DNA from: Novosphingobium sp. CECT 9465
Lineage (GTDB): Bacteria; Pseudomonadota; Alphaproteobacteria; Sphingomonadales; Sphingomonadaceae
Reading direction: 5' to 3'
Assembly (NCBI RefSeq): GCF_920987055.1
Contig: NZ_CAKLBX010000001.1
Span: 3,582,501-3,646,500, forward strand
Length of the DNA stretch: 64,000 bases
A program made the translations under genes and the position numbers. The notes under the pieces were generated by a model. The model was not told the DNA's origin, did no database searches, and worked only from the letters and a program-made list of their open reading frames with translations. Positions 36,479-45,540 of this stretch are shown here, in pieces (within the stretch, counting starts at the first letter, position 1; the number at the start of each line of letters is the position of its first letter).

Positions 36479-38836
36479 TCAGCAATCCCGATTGAGCAGG
36501 ATTCGGCCGCAGCAACTCGCCAATCCCCGCAGCCGCAGATCTTCTCCGGCCGCAAGGGGAAGCCGCATATGGCAACGCGGGCACGACGCTCGGAAGGTCT
36601 CGAGTACCATCAGCTTGGCGAACGAGGCGGGATCGCGCAGCGCCCGGTCAAGACTGGGCCAGTGCGGCGACGAGCGAAGGCTATCAAATCCGACATCGGG
36701 ACCATGCCCATCGCCGGCGGCAAGATAGGCGTCGATTTGCTCGCCCACGGTCCTTGCCGTCAGCACTTCGCCGAGAAAACCGTCGAGATCGATGCCTTCG
36801 CCGAGCAACGCCATGAAAGCCGGGATGACATCTGGAGAGACGGCAATGGTGGCCGGATCGATCCCGCGGCGCAGGAAATAGCGTCGCGCCCGAATGGCAT
36901 TGTCGTCTCGTCGGTCGGCGGCATGATGAAGGAGGATGGAAGCGGCGGCGAGGTCGCTCTCGGGGCCGTCAAGCGCGGCGATCTGCGGCAACACCTTGTC
37001 GAGCCAGAGTTGCACCTTGGCCGGTGCCGGCCTGATCCGGTCGGCCAGGAAATGCGACAGCGACAGCGCCATGAGCGCGTTACGACCCGCAGCCTCGGGC
37101 GCCAGCATGGTCGTCAGCAGTTCGTCGAAGATCTGGAGCGACCGATAGTTCGCCGCTTCTTCGGACCTCGCTCGCTTCTCGCGGTCCTTTTCATCGTCGT
37201 CGTCGTCATCGTCGGTTTCGCCGCCGGCCCCCCAAGGACCGCGCGACTGCCTGAACACGGCACGGATCAGGGCCATGGTGCGCCGCCACGCGGACGATGT
37301 TTCCTCTCCGGGCGCGCCCGACAGCAAATTGGCGCCGAGGGCAGCCGCATTGAGGTCGGCGAGCGTCACCATGCCTTCGGTCCCGTCTGGCCGGCCGCCA
37401 CTTCCGCCACCGCCGATGCCGAGCGATGCGGGCATGCGACTCGGATCCTCGCGAAACCACGCCAGGATGGCGGCGACGTCGGTCGGCGTTTCGGTGCCGG
37501 CGAGCATCGCCATGAGCCGCGTGGCAATCGAACCTGTGCGCCGGATCAGCTCGAGCGCCGCCGCAATCGACACGAAGCCTTCCCAGCAGCGGCTGCCTTG
37601 CTCAAGTCCGAGGATCAGACGACCGTTTTCCCAGCTTTCGAATTCGATGCCCGGCGCGTCGAGCTGGAAATGGCCGTCGCCAGAGACCACGACCGGACCC
37701 AGCGCATGGGATCCCCTGGGGGTTCGCAGCACGGCGCTTGCGTTCCCGCCAAGCCTCGGTGTCAGCGCGCGCCCCGCTATCCGTTCTCCTTCCAGCGAGG
37801 CGCTCAGGATTCCGACTGCGGAGTCGCTCGTCTCGTTCTCGTCCAGCGCGTCTGCCGGGAGGCGGGCAGGGGCCGTTCCCGGGGCCGTGACCCAGTAGCT
37901 CTTGCTGGCCCGCTGGACCCGGAGGACCCCGGCCTCGACGTTTCGCCCGAACAGACCGGCATGCGTCACATTGGCGCTGCCGCTGAGAAGGAGGCGTCCT
38001 TTGCGGCAAACCAGTTCGATCGACTTGGCATGGAGCGGTCTGTCATCGTGGCCGAACGCATCAGCGACATCGACGGGCTGCCACTTGGACCCGCCCTCGA
38101 AGGGCCAGGCATTCGAACCCGGACCGCGGACCGTTCCTGCGGGATGGGCATGGAGATGCGCTTTTTCGATACCCAGCAGCGTCGCGAGCGCACCCAGCCC
38201 GTCGGCGCGTAGATCGTAATAGGGCGAGACCGTCGTGAGGCGCGTCACGCCGCCAAGATCGTCGGCATAGAGCGCCAGCTGTTCCGCGATCGGCGCATCG
38301 AGGCTGTGCACCATATGGATATTGCCCGCCCGCGGCTGTCCCTGCGCCGATCGTCGCAGGGAACCGGCGATCGTCTCGCAGGCAGGCCCTGCCGTCGTGA
38401 TGATCTGAGCCGACGCGGCGAGCTGTTCGAAAAACGCCGCCGCATCGTCAAAGGCGTCCGCAGCGAAGCTTGGATGCAGATGCTCGACCAGCTCGAGATT
38501 ACCGCCCCACCCCGCGAAAGTCAGGTTGCCCGATCCGACGAGCAGATGGGCATCGTCATCGCCGAACAGCGCGCCCACTTTTGCGTGAAACACCCCATGA
38601 TTTGCGCAGGCCACGGCTTCGATCTCATAGTCGCGGCCGACCCTGCGCGCGCCTTCCTCGCTCAGGCCGGCGCGCACGCCTTCCGGATCGGCCAGGATGA
38701 GGGCATTGCGACCACCCCCGCGAAGCAGCGCGTCGAGAAGCACCGCCTCGAAAAACGACAGCGAAAGCGCATAGGTCGTGAAGGCAGCGCGCCTCCATGG
38801 CGCTGCCGAGATCAGATCAAGCGGATTCACACGCAC
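36479..38836 (-). CDS. Phospholipase-D-superfamily protein with C-terminal zinc ribbon
   Basis: 785 residues from GTG 38836. Two HKD half-sites: HAKVGALFGDDDAHLLVGSG (about 80-100) followed by NLTFAGW, and LHAKSIELV with LLLSGSANVT (about 270-295). In this superfamily the His/Lys pairs cut phosphodiester bonds, in nucleic acid or lipid. A low-complexity acidic run (TDDDDDDDE) lies near 560, and the C-terminus has a four-Cys ribbon (CPRCH, CCGR). It is the first gene of a two-gene operon. A PLD nuclease with a zinc ribbon beside a DUF partner suggests defence; this is inference. Confidence 0.75.
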   Translation of the reverse strand: MRVNPLDLISAAPWRRAAFTTYALSLSFFEAVLLDALLRGGGRNALILADPEGVRAGLSEEGARRVGRDYEIEAVACANHGVFHAKVGALFGDDDAHLLVGSGNLTFAGWGGNLELVEHLHPSFAADAFDDAAAFFEQLAASAQIITTAGPACETIAGSLRRSAQGQPRAGNIHMVHSLDAPIAEQLALYADDLGGVTRLTTVSPYYDLRADGLGALATLLGIEKAHLHAHPAGTVRGPGSNAWPFEGGSKWQPVDVADAFGHDDRPLHAKSIELVCRKGRLLLSGSANVTHAGLFGRNVEAGVLRVQRASKSYWVTAPGTAPARLPADALDENETSDSAVGILSASLEGERIAGRALTPRLGGNASAVLRTPRGSHALGPVVVSGDGHFQLDAPGIEFESWENGRLILGLEQGSRCWEGFVSIAAALELIRRTGSIATRLMAMLAGTETPTDVAAILAWFREDPSRMPASLGIGGGGSGGRPDGTEGMVTLADLNAAALGANLLSGAPGEETSSAWRRTMALIRAVFRQSRGPWGAGGETDDDDDDDEKDREKRARSEEAANYRSLQIFDELLTTMLAPEAAGRNALMALSLSHFLADRIRPAPAKVQLWLDKVLPQIAALDGPESDLAAASILLHHAADRRDDNAIRARRYFLRRGIDPATIAVSPDVIPAFMALLGEGIDLDGFLGEVLTARTVGEQIDAYLAAGDGHGPDVGFDSLRSSPHWPSLDRALRDPASFAKLMVLETFRASCPRCHMRLPLAAGEDLRLRGLASCCGRILLNRDC

Positions 38837-38948
38837 CCCCTTGGTTCAAGCCTAATCGCTCCCCAGTTCACCGACAGTAAAAATCGAGGCTTGCCGAAAG
38901 GCGATCGCTCGGCGGCTCAGCCGCTCGCCGGTTCGCCGCAAGCCAATC

Positions 38949-39000
38949 GGGGAAAGGGAAGGGGGGACGGAGCTGGTGTCCGGGATGATCCGGACGCCAG
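38949..39000 (+). promoter_or_regulatory. Purine tract plus strong hairpin leader of the ParB-like gene
   Basis: The tract GGGGAAAGGGAAGGGGGG is followed by an 11-bp stem (38973-38983 with 38990-39000; one G-U pair) and a six-base loop GATGAT. Then come GGAGCTCC and the ATG at 39016. Strongest hairpin of the leader family. Confidence 0.55.
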
Positions 39001-39015
39001 ATGGAGCTCCTTCCC

Positions 39016-41085
39016 ATGACCGCATCCGTTAAGCTCGCCAAGCTCACGCTTTCGCCCATCAACGTCCGCAAGCGACCCGACGAACTGCTCGAAATCCCGC
39101 AGATGGCGGCCGATCTCGAAGCGCGCGGCGTCCTGCAGAACCTTCTCGTCACCCCCGTCCGGAAACCGCGCGGCACCTTCGAGGTGTTCGATGGCGGTCG
39201 CCGCCTGCGCGGCCTGCGCCTGCTCGCCGAGCGCGGCGTGATCGACCCGGAGACCTATGACGTTCCCGTGAAGGTCCTGGTCGGTGACGAGGCGACCCTG
39301 TCCGAGACTTCGACGGCGGCCAACTTCCACCAGCTCAAGATGACGCCGGCCGAGGAATGCCGGGCGTTCCAGTATTTCATCGGGCTGACGGGCGACATCG
39401 ACGGCGTCGCCAAGCGCTTCGGTCTCACCCGGCGCTTCGTCGAGGGCCGCCTGCGCCTTGCGACTCTCGCCGAACCGATCTTCGAGGCGCTGAGCGAAGG
39501 CACGATCACGCTCGACGTCGCCAAGGCCTATGCGTCGACCGAGAACCAGGAGAAGCAGCTGCTCGTCTGGAACAGCTACGGCACCAGCTACTCCAACGCC
39601 GACACCATCCGCCGTGTCATCGCCAACGAAACCATGAACTCGACCGATCCCGTCGCCATCCTGGTCGGCGAGGACCGCTACGCGGACGCCGGCGGCAAGG
39701 TCGACCGCGACCTCTTCAGCGACAGCGGCGACAAGTGGGTCAATCCCGAGATCGCGCAGCGGCTCGCCGCGGACATCATGGAAGCGGAAGCCAAGCGCGT
39801 CGGCGAGGAATTCGGCTTCGGCTGGATCCGTCCGATCGCGTCCAACTATACCCACAGCGCCGCCGCCGGCCTCTATCGCGTCATCCTGCCCGCCGCGGAC
39901 CTGACCGAGGAACAGCAGCGCCGGCTCCAGGAGATCGCGGAACGTCAGCAGGCGATTTCCGTGGCGATGGACGACGAAGCCATCGGCGAGGACGCCTATA
40001 AGGCGCTGGACCAGGAATATGACGAGCTCAGCGCCGAGGAGCATGCGATCCGCAACGTCGCGCCGGTCCTGCCGGACGAACTGCGGCCGCTGGTTGGCGC
40101 CTTCCTCAAGCTGACGCCCAAGGGCGAAATGGTGCTCGACGCCGAATATTACAGCGAGGAGCCGATCCGGATCGGCGGCACCGAGGACGAGACGGGCGCC
40201 ACCGCGGACAAAGGCTCGCGCAGCCGGCCGAGCGGTGCCGGCAGGGAATCCGCGAGCCCGGCCTCCCGGCCGGAAGCGGTGGCTCCGGGCGGCAAGCCGC
40301 TCAGCGCCCGGCTCTACGACGAGCTCGCGATGCAGCGGCGCGACGTCCTGGCAGCGACGCTCCTCAGCCACCCGGCCCTCGCGCTCGACTATGCGCTCTT
40401 CGTCATGATCGACGATCGCATGACCGCCGAAAGCGCCTATGGCTCGACCATTCGCGCGCGCTCGCCCCAAGACCCGGTCACTGGCGAGCAGCCTGCGACC
40501 CGCGCCCGTAGCTATCTCGCCGAAGCCCATGACGGGCTCGATGCCGGCTGGACCGAGTACCAGTCGCAGGTCGACCGGTTCGAGGCCTTCCGCGGTCTCG
40601 ACGACGACGCCAAAGCGGCTTGGCTCGCCTATATCGTCGCGATGTCGCTCGAAGCGCCGAATTCCCGCGCCGAGCATTCCCCGCTGCACAACCGGCTTGC
40701 GACCATCATGGAAATCGATGTCGCAAGCTGGTGGCGGCCGACCTCGGAGAACTTCTTCGACCGGGTCAGCAAGGGTTCGACCCTGACCTTGCTCGCCGAT
40801 GTCGGCGGGGCGGCGCTCACGGCGCGTCACGCAACGATGAAGAAGTCCGAAATCTCGGAATCGTGCGCCAAGCTCTTCGCCGGCGAAGCGATCGTCGAGC
40901 CGGAGGTTCGCGATGCGGCGCTGGCCTGGGTCCCGAACGCGATGAAGTTCCTCGATTCTGCTCCCGCCGACGATCTCGATGTCGACGACGAGCCTGAGGA
41001 CCAGGGCGTCGATCAGGAGACGCTCGCGGTGAACGACGCCGATGGCGAACCTCAGCTGGAGGATCGGGACGCGCTCGCGGCTTGA
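39016..41085 (+). CDS. Large ParB-like (ParB N-domain) protein
   Basis: 689 residues from ATG 39016 (GGAG 9 nt upstream; an ATG at 39001 is possible). A ParB N-terminal domain covers about 1-110 (LSPINVRKRPDELLEIPQMA, VFDGGRRLRGLRLL), with an HTH at about 115-160 (GVAKRFGLTRRFVEGRLRLA). The rest is a long acidic region with no known domain. It is not next to parA and is much larger than typical ParB, so it is probably not the partition protein. Related plasmid proteins may bind DNA as CTP switches. Function uncertain. Confidence 0.78.
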   Translation: MTASVKLAKLTLSPINVRKRPDELLEIPQMAADLEARGVLQNLLVTPVRKPRGTFEVFDGGRRLRGLRLLAERGVIDPETYDVPVKVLVGDEATLSETSTAANFHQLKMTPAEECRAFQYFIGLTGDIDGVAKRFGLTRRFVEGRLRLATLAEPIFEALSEGTITLDVAKAYASTENQEKQLLVWNSYGTSYSNADTIRRVIANETMNSTDPVAILVGEDRYADAGGKVDRDLFSDSGDKWVNPEIAQRLAADIMEAEAKRVGEEFGFGWIRPIASNYTHSAAAGLYRVILPAADLTEEQQRRLQEIAERQQAISVAMDDEAIGEDAYKALDQEYDELSAEEHAIRNVAPVLPDELRPLVGAFLKLTPKGEMVLDAEYYSEEPIRIGGTEDETGATADKGSRSRPSGAGRESASPASRPEAVAPGGKPLSARLYDELAMQRRDVLAATLLSHPALALDYALFVMIDDRMTAESAYGSTIRARSPQDPVTGEQPATRARSYLAEAHDGLDAGWTEYQSQVDRFEAFRGLDDDAKAAWLAYIVAMSLEAPNSRAEHSPLHNRLATIMEIDVASWWRPTSENFFDRVSKGSTLTLLADVGGAALTARHATMKKSEISESCAKLFAGEAIVEPEVRDAALAWVPNAMKFLDSAPADDLDVDDEPEDQGVDQETLAVNDADGEPQLEDRDALAA

Positions 41086-41169
41086 GGCCTCTCACCTCCT
41101 GGAGTGCTGACCGCCGGCGCGCAGACACGCGTCGGCGGTTCCCTTCTCGTCCGCACGGGAGTACCCACC

Positions 41170-42123
41170 ATGACAGCTTCACGTCGGTCCAACCGCGACG
41201 TTGCCGCGGAAATCACGGATCTCATCATCCGCAAACTCGAGGAAGGCGTTCCGCCCTGGTCGCGACCTTGGCGGTGCAGCGGCGCCGGCGGCCGCCCGCT
41301 CCGGCACTGCGGGACGCCTTACACCGGCATCAACACGCTCTATCTCTGGGCGCTTGGCGATGCGATGGGCTACCGCTCACGCTTCTGGATGACCTATCGC
41401 CAGGCCGAGGCGCTCGGTGCCAATGTCCGGCGCGGCGAGACCGGCGCGATCTCGGTCTATTATTCCTCGTTCAAGAAGACCGAGGAGCATCCCGAAACCG
41501 GCAAGGAGGTCGAGAAGAACATCCGCTTCCTTCGCCACTATGTCGTCTTCAATGCCGACCAGATCGACGCGCTCCCGGCCTATTTCTACGCGCCCGAAGA
41601 GGCGGAGATTCCGGTGGAACCCTCCACGCGCCAGGCGGCGATCGACGCCTTCTTCGACGCGATCCCCGCCGACGTCCGCCATGGCGGCAACCAGGCCTAC
41701 TTCACGCCGACCTTTGACCATATCCAGATGCCGAGCCGCACCTCGTTTCGCAGCATGGATCTGTACGCGTCGACGAGATGCCAACTCGGGCATTGGTCGG
41801 GCCATGCCTCGCGGCTCACCCGCGAGTTTGGCAAGCGTTTCGGCGACAAGGCATACGCTTTCGAGGAGCTGGTGGCCGAGCAGGTGAGTGCGCGAATTTG
41901 CTATGAATTGGGTCTGCCGGCAGACCTTCACGAAAGCCATGCCAGCTACGTCTCGCACTGGCTGGAGATCCTCAAGGCCGACAAGACGGCCATCATCACC
42001 GCAGCCGCGAAGGCCGATCAGGCGTTCAACCATCTTGCGGCCTATTCGGGCTACCAGAGCGAACCTGCAGAGGAAGAGAGGGAGGAAGCCGATGAAACGG
42101 CGCCAGTTCCGGCTTGTGCTTGA
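41170..42123 (+). CDS. ardC: ArdC-family antirestriction protein with a defective metalloprotease motif
   Basis: 317 residues from ATG 41170 (GGGAG upstream, preceded by a 7-bp hairpin at 41110-41139). The N-terminal ssDNA-binding domain (about 10-120: DLIIRKLEEGVPPWSRPW, YTGINTLYLW) is intact. The C-terminal zincin domain should have HELxHWTGH; here it reads RCQLGHWSGHASRL, so the His-Glu pair is replaced by a single Gln. The codons fit a 3-nt in-frame deletion (CAC GAA to CAA). It may still coat ssDNA during conjugative entry, but peptidase activity is not expected. Confidence 0.88.
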   Translation: MTASRRSNRDVAAEITDLIIRKLEEGVPPWSRPWRCSGAGGRPLRHCGTPYTGINTLYLWALGDAMGYRSRFWMTYRQAEALGANVRRGETGAISVYYSSFKKTEEHPETGKEVEKNIRFLRHYVVFNADQIDALPAYFYAPEEAEIPVEPSTRQAAIDAFFDAIPADVRHGGNQAYFTPTFDHIQMPSRTSFRSMDLYASTRCQLGHWSGHASRLTREFGKRFGDKAYAFEELVAEQVSARICYELGLPADLHESHASYVSHWLEILKADKTAIITAAAKADQAFNHLAAYSGYQSEPAEEEREEADETAPVPACA

Positions 42124-42484
42124 GCCAACCCCCGAGGAGGTCGTTCGCCTCACCCAGCTTCACCATTATGCCGGCGATGTCGCAGGCCGGGGCAGGGCGC
42201 CCATTGGCGGTGTGCTGGCTGAGTATATCGCAGGCCTGTTCCCCCAGAGGGATCCACGCCAGGTGCTGGACGGTCTTCTCGGCAAGGGGGACGCCGGTTG
42301 GTCACTTGGCACAGCTCCGGATCAAGGCCGAACGCTCATCATCCAGACAACCGAAGCAGGCGCTGCGGTATCGGCTGTTGCGCGAATCCTCGAACAAATT
42401 GCGCCAAACACGCTGCTGCGACCGATGATCTACGAGCCGTTGCCGCTGCAGGGCCTAAGCGAACATCGTCGCAGCCTGCATTGA
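42092..42484 (+). CDS. Small plasmid hypothetical protein
   Basis: 130 residues from ATG 42092 with a strong SD (GGGAGGAAG), overlapping the ardC end by 32 nt in another frame. KRRQFRLVLEPTPEEVVRLT to SLH; mixed alpha/beta, no known motif. Translation is probably coupled to ardC. Confidence 0.65.
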   Translation: MKRRQFRLVLEPTPEEVVRLTQLHHYAGDVAGRGRAPIGGVLAEYIAGLFPQRDPRQVLDGLLGKGDAGWSLGTAPDQGRTLIIQTTEAGAAVSAVARILEQIAPNTLLRPMIYEPLPLQGLSEHRRSLH

Positions 42485-42519
42485 GGGAAGGGGGATGGGG
42501 CCATTGCATCTTGCAATGG
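42484..42519 (+). promoter_or_regulatory. Purine tract plus 8-bp hairpin leader
   Basis: AGGGAAGGGGGATGGGG is followed by CCATTGCA/TGCAATGG (42501-42519, 3-nt loop), then GGAAAGGAAG and ATG 42532. A member of the shared leader family. Confidence 0.55.
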
Positions 42520-42531
42520 AAAGGAAGCCTC

Positions 42532-43173
42532 ATGTCCTGCGACATCGATTACCGTTACCGCCGCGCACTTCAGCCTGATGGGCTGACAACCTTCGAGAAT
42601 GCGCTGCGGGCATTGAACGAGGCCGTGGATGATGTTCGCCTTGCAGGCCGGCAGGCGGCAAACTGCCCGGCAGTGCTGCTCCTCACCCGCCACCTTCAGC
42701 GCATTGCCGACGGAAGGCCGACCGAATGTGAAGCAGACGACCAGGCGCTGCGATCCCAGTGCATCGAACGCCTTGCCGAGCTCAAGCACAGACCGGCGAT
42801 CATCGCGCTGGTCAAGCGCGGGATCGACTATCGTCCCGAAGAGCTGCGCCACTATCGGCGCGAGGGCACGCGCGCACTCCGCCAGATCGCAGCAGGGATC
42901 GGGCTCGAGCATGCCAATTACCGCATCAGCTATTACACCTCACAGGAACAGCTCGCGGGCGAGCATGTGCTGGAAGCCGAAGGTATCTATGTCCGGATCA
43001 GCCCGGAAAGGTTCGGCGAGCCGGGTCTCGCCTGGCGCAACCCGTTCTGGAAACCGCCTGGCGCGGTGATGCGCAAAGCGCCGATCACCGCTCTTGCAGA
43101 CATTCCCGCACTCACGGCGCGGATCGCGCGCGAATTGAAGATCGCACCTCCGGCGCAGCCGGGGCTCATCTGA
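42532..43173 (+). CDS. Plasmid hypothetical protein
   Basis: 213 residues from ATG 42532 (SD GGAAAGGAAG). SCDIDYRYRRALQPDGLTTF at the start; C-terminal half KHRPAIIALVKRGIDYRPEE, then ISYYTSQEQLAGEHVLEAEG. No catalytic motif recognised. It is followed 12 bp later by the DUF6927 gene, so the two are likely co-transcribed. Confidence 0.7.
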   Translation: MSCDIDYRYRRALQPDGLTTFENALRALNEAVDDVRLAGRQAANCPAVLLLTRHLQRIADGRPTECEADDQALRSQCIERLAELKHRPAIIALVKRGIDYRPEELRHYRREGTRALRQIAAGIGLEHANYRISYYTSQEQLAGEHVLEAEGIYVRISPERFGEPGLAWRNPFWKPPGAVMRKAPITALADIPALTARIARELKIAPPAQPGLI

Positions 43174-43185
43174 AGGAGAACACGC

Positions 43186-43809
43186 ATGGGCTGGCTTTAC
43201 ATGCACCGTGCCGGAATGGGGGGCTTCGACACTCCCAAGGCCTATCTCGACAATCAGCTCACATGGGAGCGCGAGAATGAAGAAACCGGCACCTTCGAAG
43301 GATGCCGGGTCATCAGAAGCGTGTCCACAACCGGGGCCTATTACGCGGCTGTCCAGCGCTATGGACCGAACAACCAGACCCACGCCATCTCCGCGGTAAT
43401 CTGTCTGGTCCGCTGGAACCCCAAGGCAGCCGACGGCCTCCTGTTCGGCTACAAGGACATGGATGAGAACTCCGGGCCGGTGGAGGCTGGGTGTCCCAGA
43501 AGTATCCTCGAGGAACTTGGGCCAACCAATCACCCTTATGCCCTCGACTGGCGCAACCGGTGCTACCGGCAGCTGCGGCTGAAGGAGCGCAAGATCGCCG
43601 ATGGCGACATGATCCGGCTGCCTGAACCCATGAAGTTCACCGACGGGAGCGAACACGCCGAATTCAGGGTGACAAAGCGCGGCGCGAAGATTGAACTCAG
43701 CACGCCCGATGGCCGAGGCCGGTTCCGCATCAGCAGATTGATGGAGCGCCGGTTCGAAGTCGTGCCCCCCAAGCGTGCGCCGCGCACATTCTTCCCGGCA
43801 ACGCCGTAA
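43186..43809 (+). CDS. DUF6927-like protein
   Basis: 207 residues from ATG 43186 (SD GAAGGAGA). The opening MGWLYMHRAGMGGFDTPKAY followed by LDNQLTWE matches what I recall of DUF6927 proteins (MGWLFM...), a family of small plasmid/phage proteins of unknown function. AYYAAVQRYGP and AISAVICLVRWNPK follow. Part of a run of small genes reading the same way. Confidence 0.65.
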   Translation: MGWLYMHRAGMGGFDTPKAYLDNQLTWERENEETGTFEGCRVIRSVSTTGAYYAAVQRYGPNNQTHAISAVICLVRWNPKAADGLLFGYKDMDENSGPVEAGCPRSILEELGPTNHPYALDWRNRCYRQLRLKERKIADGDMIRLPEPMKFTDGSEHAEFRVTKRGAKIELSTPDGRGRFRISRLMERRFEVVPPKRAPRTFFPATP

Positions 43810-43826
43810 CGCTCGGGAGGTAACCC

Positions 43827-44027
43827 ATGCTGCTTCAGAGCCTCGATCCCCGAAGGGCGATCCTGTGCGGACGCGCAAATGCTGAGCGCCTCGCCATCCG
43901 GATGACAGCAAATTCCGGGCAGCGCCATGCCGTGGTGAGGACGGACAGCAAGCTCCAGCCCTTCTGCGTTCTGCCTGCAGAGCAGGGCGTGCCCGGTGTG
44001 ATCGAGCTGCAGGTTGTCGTCCTGTAG
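43827..44027 (+). CDS. Small hypothetical protein
   Basis: 66 residues from ATG 43827 with an excellent SD (GGGAGGTAACCC). Beta-rich; no recognised motif. 17 bp after the preceding gene, so in the same transcript. Confidence 0.55.
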   Translation: MLLQSLDPRRAILCGRANAERLAIRMTANSGQRHAVVRTDSKLQPFCVLPAEQGVPGVIELQVVVL

Positions 44028-44121
44028 GCCATCTCGGACAAATGGGGCTCTTGCCCTTCATCACTTGTTCAGCTTGCAAGTGTACCAATATCAGTACAAT
44101 GTTTCGGGAAAGGATGAAGCT

Positions 44122-44376
44122 ATGGATGTTATCACCTACTCAGAAGCGCGCGCCAATCTGAAAGGCATTATGGATCAAGTGGTCAGTGACCGGACACATG
44201 TTGTGGTCACGCGCCAGAAAGCAGAGTCGATCGTGATGGTCTCGCTCGAAGATTGGAACGCGATCGAGGAGACCATGTACCTCCTTTCGAACCGCACCAA
44301 TTCCGACCGCCTAAGGCAGTCGATCGAGCAACTGGATGGTCAAGGCGGCAATGAGCGCGGGCTGATCGAGCCTTGA
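44122..44376 (+). CDS. yefM: YefM/Phd-family antitoxin
   Basis: 84 residues from ATG 44122. MDVITYSEARANLKGIMDQV, VVVTRQKAESIVMVSLEDWN is the canonical YefM N-domain; the C-terminus wraps the toxin. It neutralises YoeB and represses its own promoter. The stop overlaps the toxin start (TTGA). Confidence 0.93.
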   Translation: MDVITYSEARANLKGIMDQVVSDRTHVVVTRQKAESIVMVSLEDWNAIEETMYLLSNRTNSDRLRQSIEQLDGQGGNERGLIEP

Positions 44377-44639
44377 AGCTGGTCTTTGCTGACAATGCCT
44401 GGGAGGATTATCTTCACTGGCAGCAAGCCGATGACAAGGTTCTCACCCGGATCAACGATCTCATCAAGGAATGCCAGCGAACGCCTTTTAAAGGAACTGG
44501 AAAGCCTGAGCCGCTCAAAGGCTCCCTGGCAGGCTGGTGGTCGCGGCGGATCACCAAAGAAGACCGTCTGGTCTATCGCGTCACTGGCAAAGGAAATGAG
44601 CAACAGTTAGAGATTGCCCAATGCCGGTTTCACTATTAA
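44373..44639 (+). CDS. yoeB: YoeB/Txe-family toxin (ribosome-dependent mRNA interferase)
   Basis: 88 residues from TTG 44373, overlapping yefM. WEDYLHWQQADDKVLTRIND, LSRSKA-free true frame with GKPEPLKGSLAGWWSRRI, LVYRV and C-terminal CRFHY: the conserved Glu, Arg, His and Tyr of YoeB are present. It cleaves mRNA in the ribosomal A site. Stabilises the plasmid. Confidence 0.93.
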   Translation: MKLVFADNAWEDYLHWQQADDKVLTRINDLIKECQRTPFKGTGKPEPLKGSLAGWWSRRITKEDRLVYRVTGKGNEQQLEIAQCRFHY

Positions 44640-44653
44640 ACTGAGGCTCCTGC

Positions 44654-44995
44654 ATGAAATCCCATCGCGATGCGGAAGATAGCGCGCGTGATCCGCGCAA
44701 ACTGATAGCGCAGCTGGGCACAACGGGCGATGAACTCGCGCGCACTCTTGGTCTCGACAAAGATGCTACCCGCCGCATGGAATCAGATGACAATCAGCGG
44801 CGCATAGGCTCGATGAGAGAGGTGCTCAGCAAGGTGGAACCGCGTTTCGGTTCTATGATCATGGCCTATACCTGGTATCGTTCTGAGCCGCTTTCCGGTT
44901 TTTCCGGCCAAACTGCGAAGGAGCTTGTGCGCTGCGACCGCGTGCAGGACGTGCTCACTTATATCGATGCCGTGGACGCAGGCGTGCATGCCTGA
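44654..44995 (+). CDS. MbcA/ParS/Xre-like antitoxin-domain protein
   Basis: 113 residues from ATG 44654. An N-terminal Xre-like HTH (GDELARTLGLDKDATRR) and a C-terminal segment (SGFSGQTAKELVRCDRVQDV, LTYIDAVDAG) match the toxin-binding domain of this antitoxin family. No RES-type toxin is adjacent. It is 14 bp after yoeB, so it may be an orphan antitoxin or an extra regulator of that pair. Confidence 0.65.
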   Translation: MKSHRDAEDSARDPRKLIAQLGTTGDELARTLGLDKDATRRMESDDNQRRIGSMREVLSKVEPRFGSMIMAYTWYRSEPLSGFSGQTAKELVRCDRVQDVLTYIDAVDAGVHA

Positions 44996-45018
44996 GCACC
45001 GCGATGTAACCGGAATGT

Positions 45019-45516
45019 CTATTCCTCGATCATCCCTCCGAGGCCGGGATCGAGATACCACGATGGGCCTTCGGTAAAGTCGGCATTGCGGGCAGGAACC
45101 GGGCCATCAGGCTCTGACGAGACGTAAGGGTTGACCATCGGCGCAGGGTGCTGGCCCGAGCGCAAAAGGTGCCCCGACATCTGGCACCGTGGCCCGAGGA
45201 GTCCGAAGAGCCATTCGAGATCGTCGAGCATCTGGACAACCCCGCGCCCTGCCAGCGCATAGTAGAGGCAGCGCTGATAGTCATCGCAATGGCAGGACAG
45301 GATCTGTGTCAGCCGAGACTTGGCATTGGGCAGGCCCTGAAACACGCCCTGCAAGGTCTCATAAAGCTCGCGCGCCGAGTAATAGGCATCGAACGGCTCC
45401 ACTCCGATCGAGGCATTGGCGAGCATGCGCTTGGTTGGACGGCAATTCGGATCAAGTGCCGCATCGCGCAGCGTGACATCGAGGTCGAACTTGCCGATAT
45501 CAAAGACCTTGTTCAT
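45019..45516 (-). CDS. Hypothetical protein under a putative SOS box
   Basis: 165 residues from ATG 45516. MNKVFDIGKFDLDVTLRDAA; a Cys/His patch LSCHCDDYQRCLYYALAGRG; Pro-rich C-terminus. No family recognised. A GTTC-N7-GTTC box lies 25-39 bp upstream of its start, the right place for LexA repression. Damage-inducible expression is predicted. Confidence 0.6.
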   Translation of the reverse strand: MNKVFDIGKFDLDVTLRDAALDPNCRPTKRMLANASIGVEPFDAYYSARELYETLQGVFQGLPNAKSRLTQILSCHCDDYQRCLYYALAGRGVVQMLDDLEWLFGLLGPRCQMSGHLLRSGQHPAPMVNPYVSSEPDGPVPARNADFTEGPSWYLDPGLGGMIEE

Positions 45517-45540
45517 TATTCATGGGCTCCTGCTGATTAT

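Noticed and set aside
34692..38836. htpG as the third gene of the PLD operon
   Set aside because: A strong terminator (34835-34870) and a separate heat-shock promoter divide them.
38917..40830. 637-codon minus-strand ORF opposite the ParB-like gene
   Set aside because: Antisense artefact; the plus strand has ParB motifs and a good SD.
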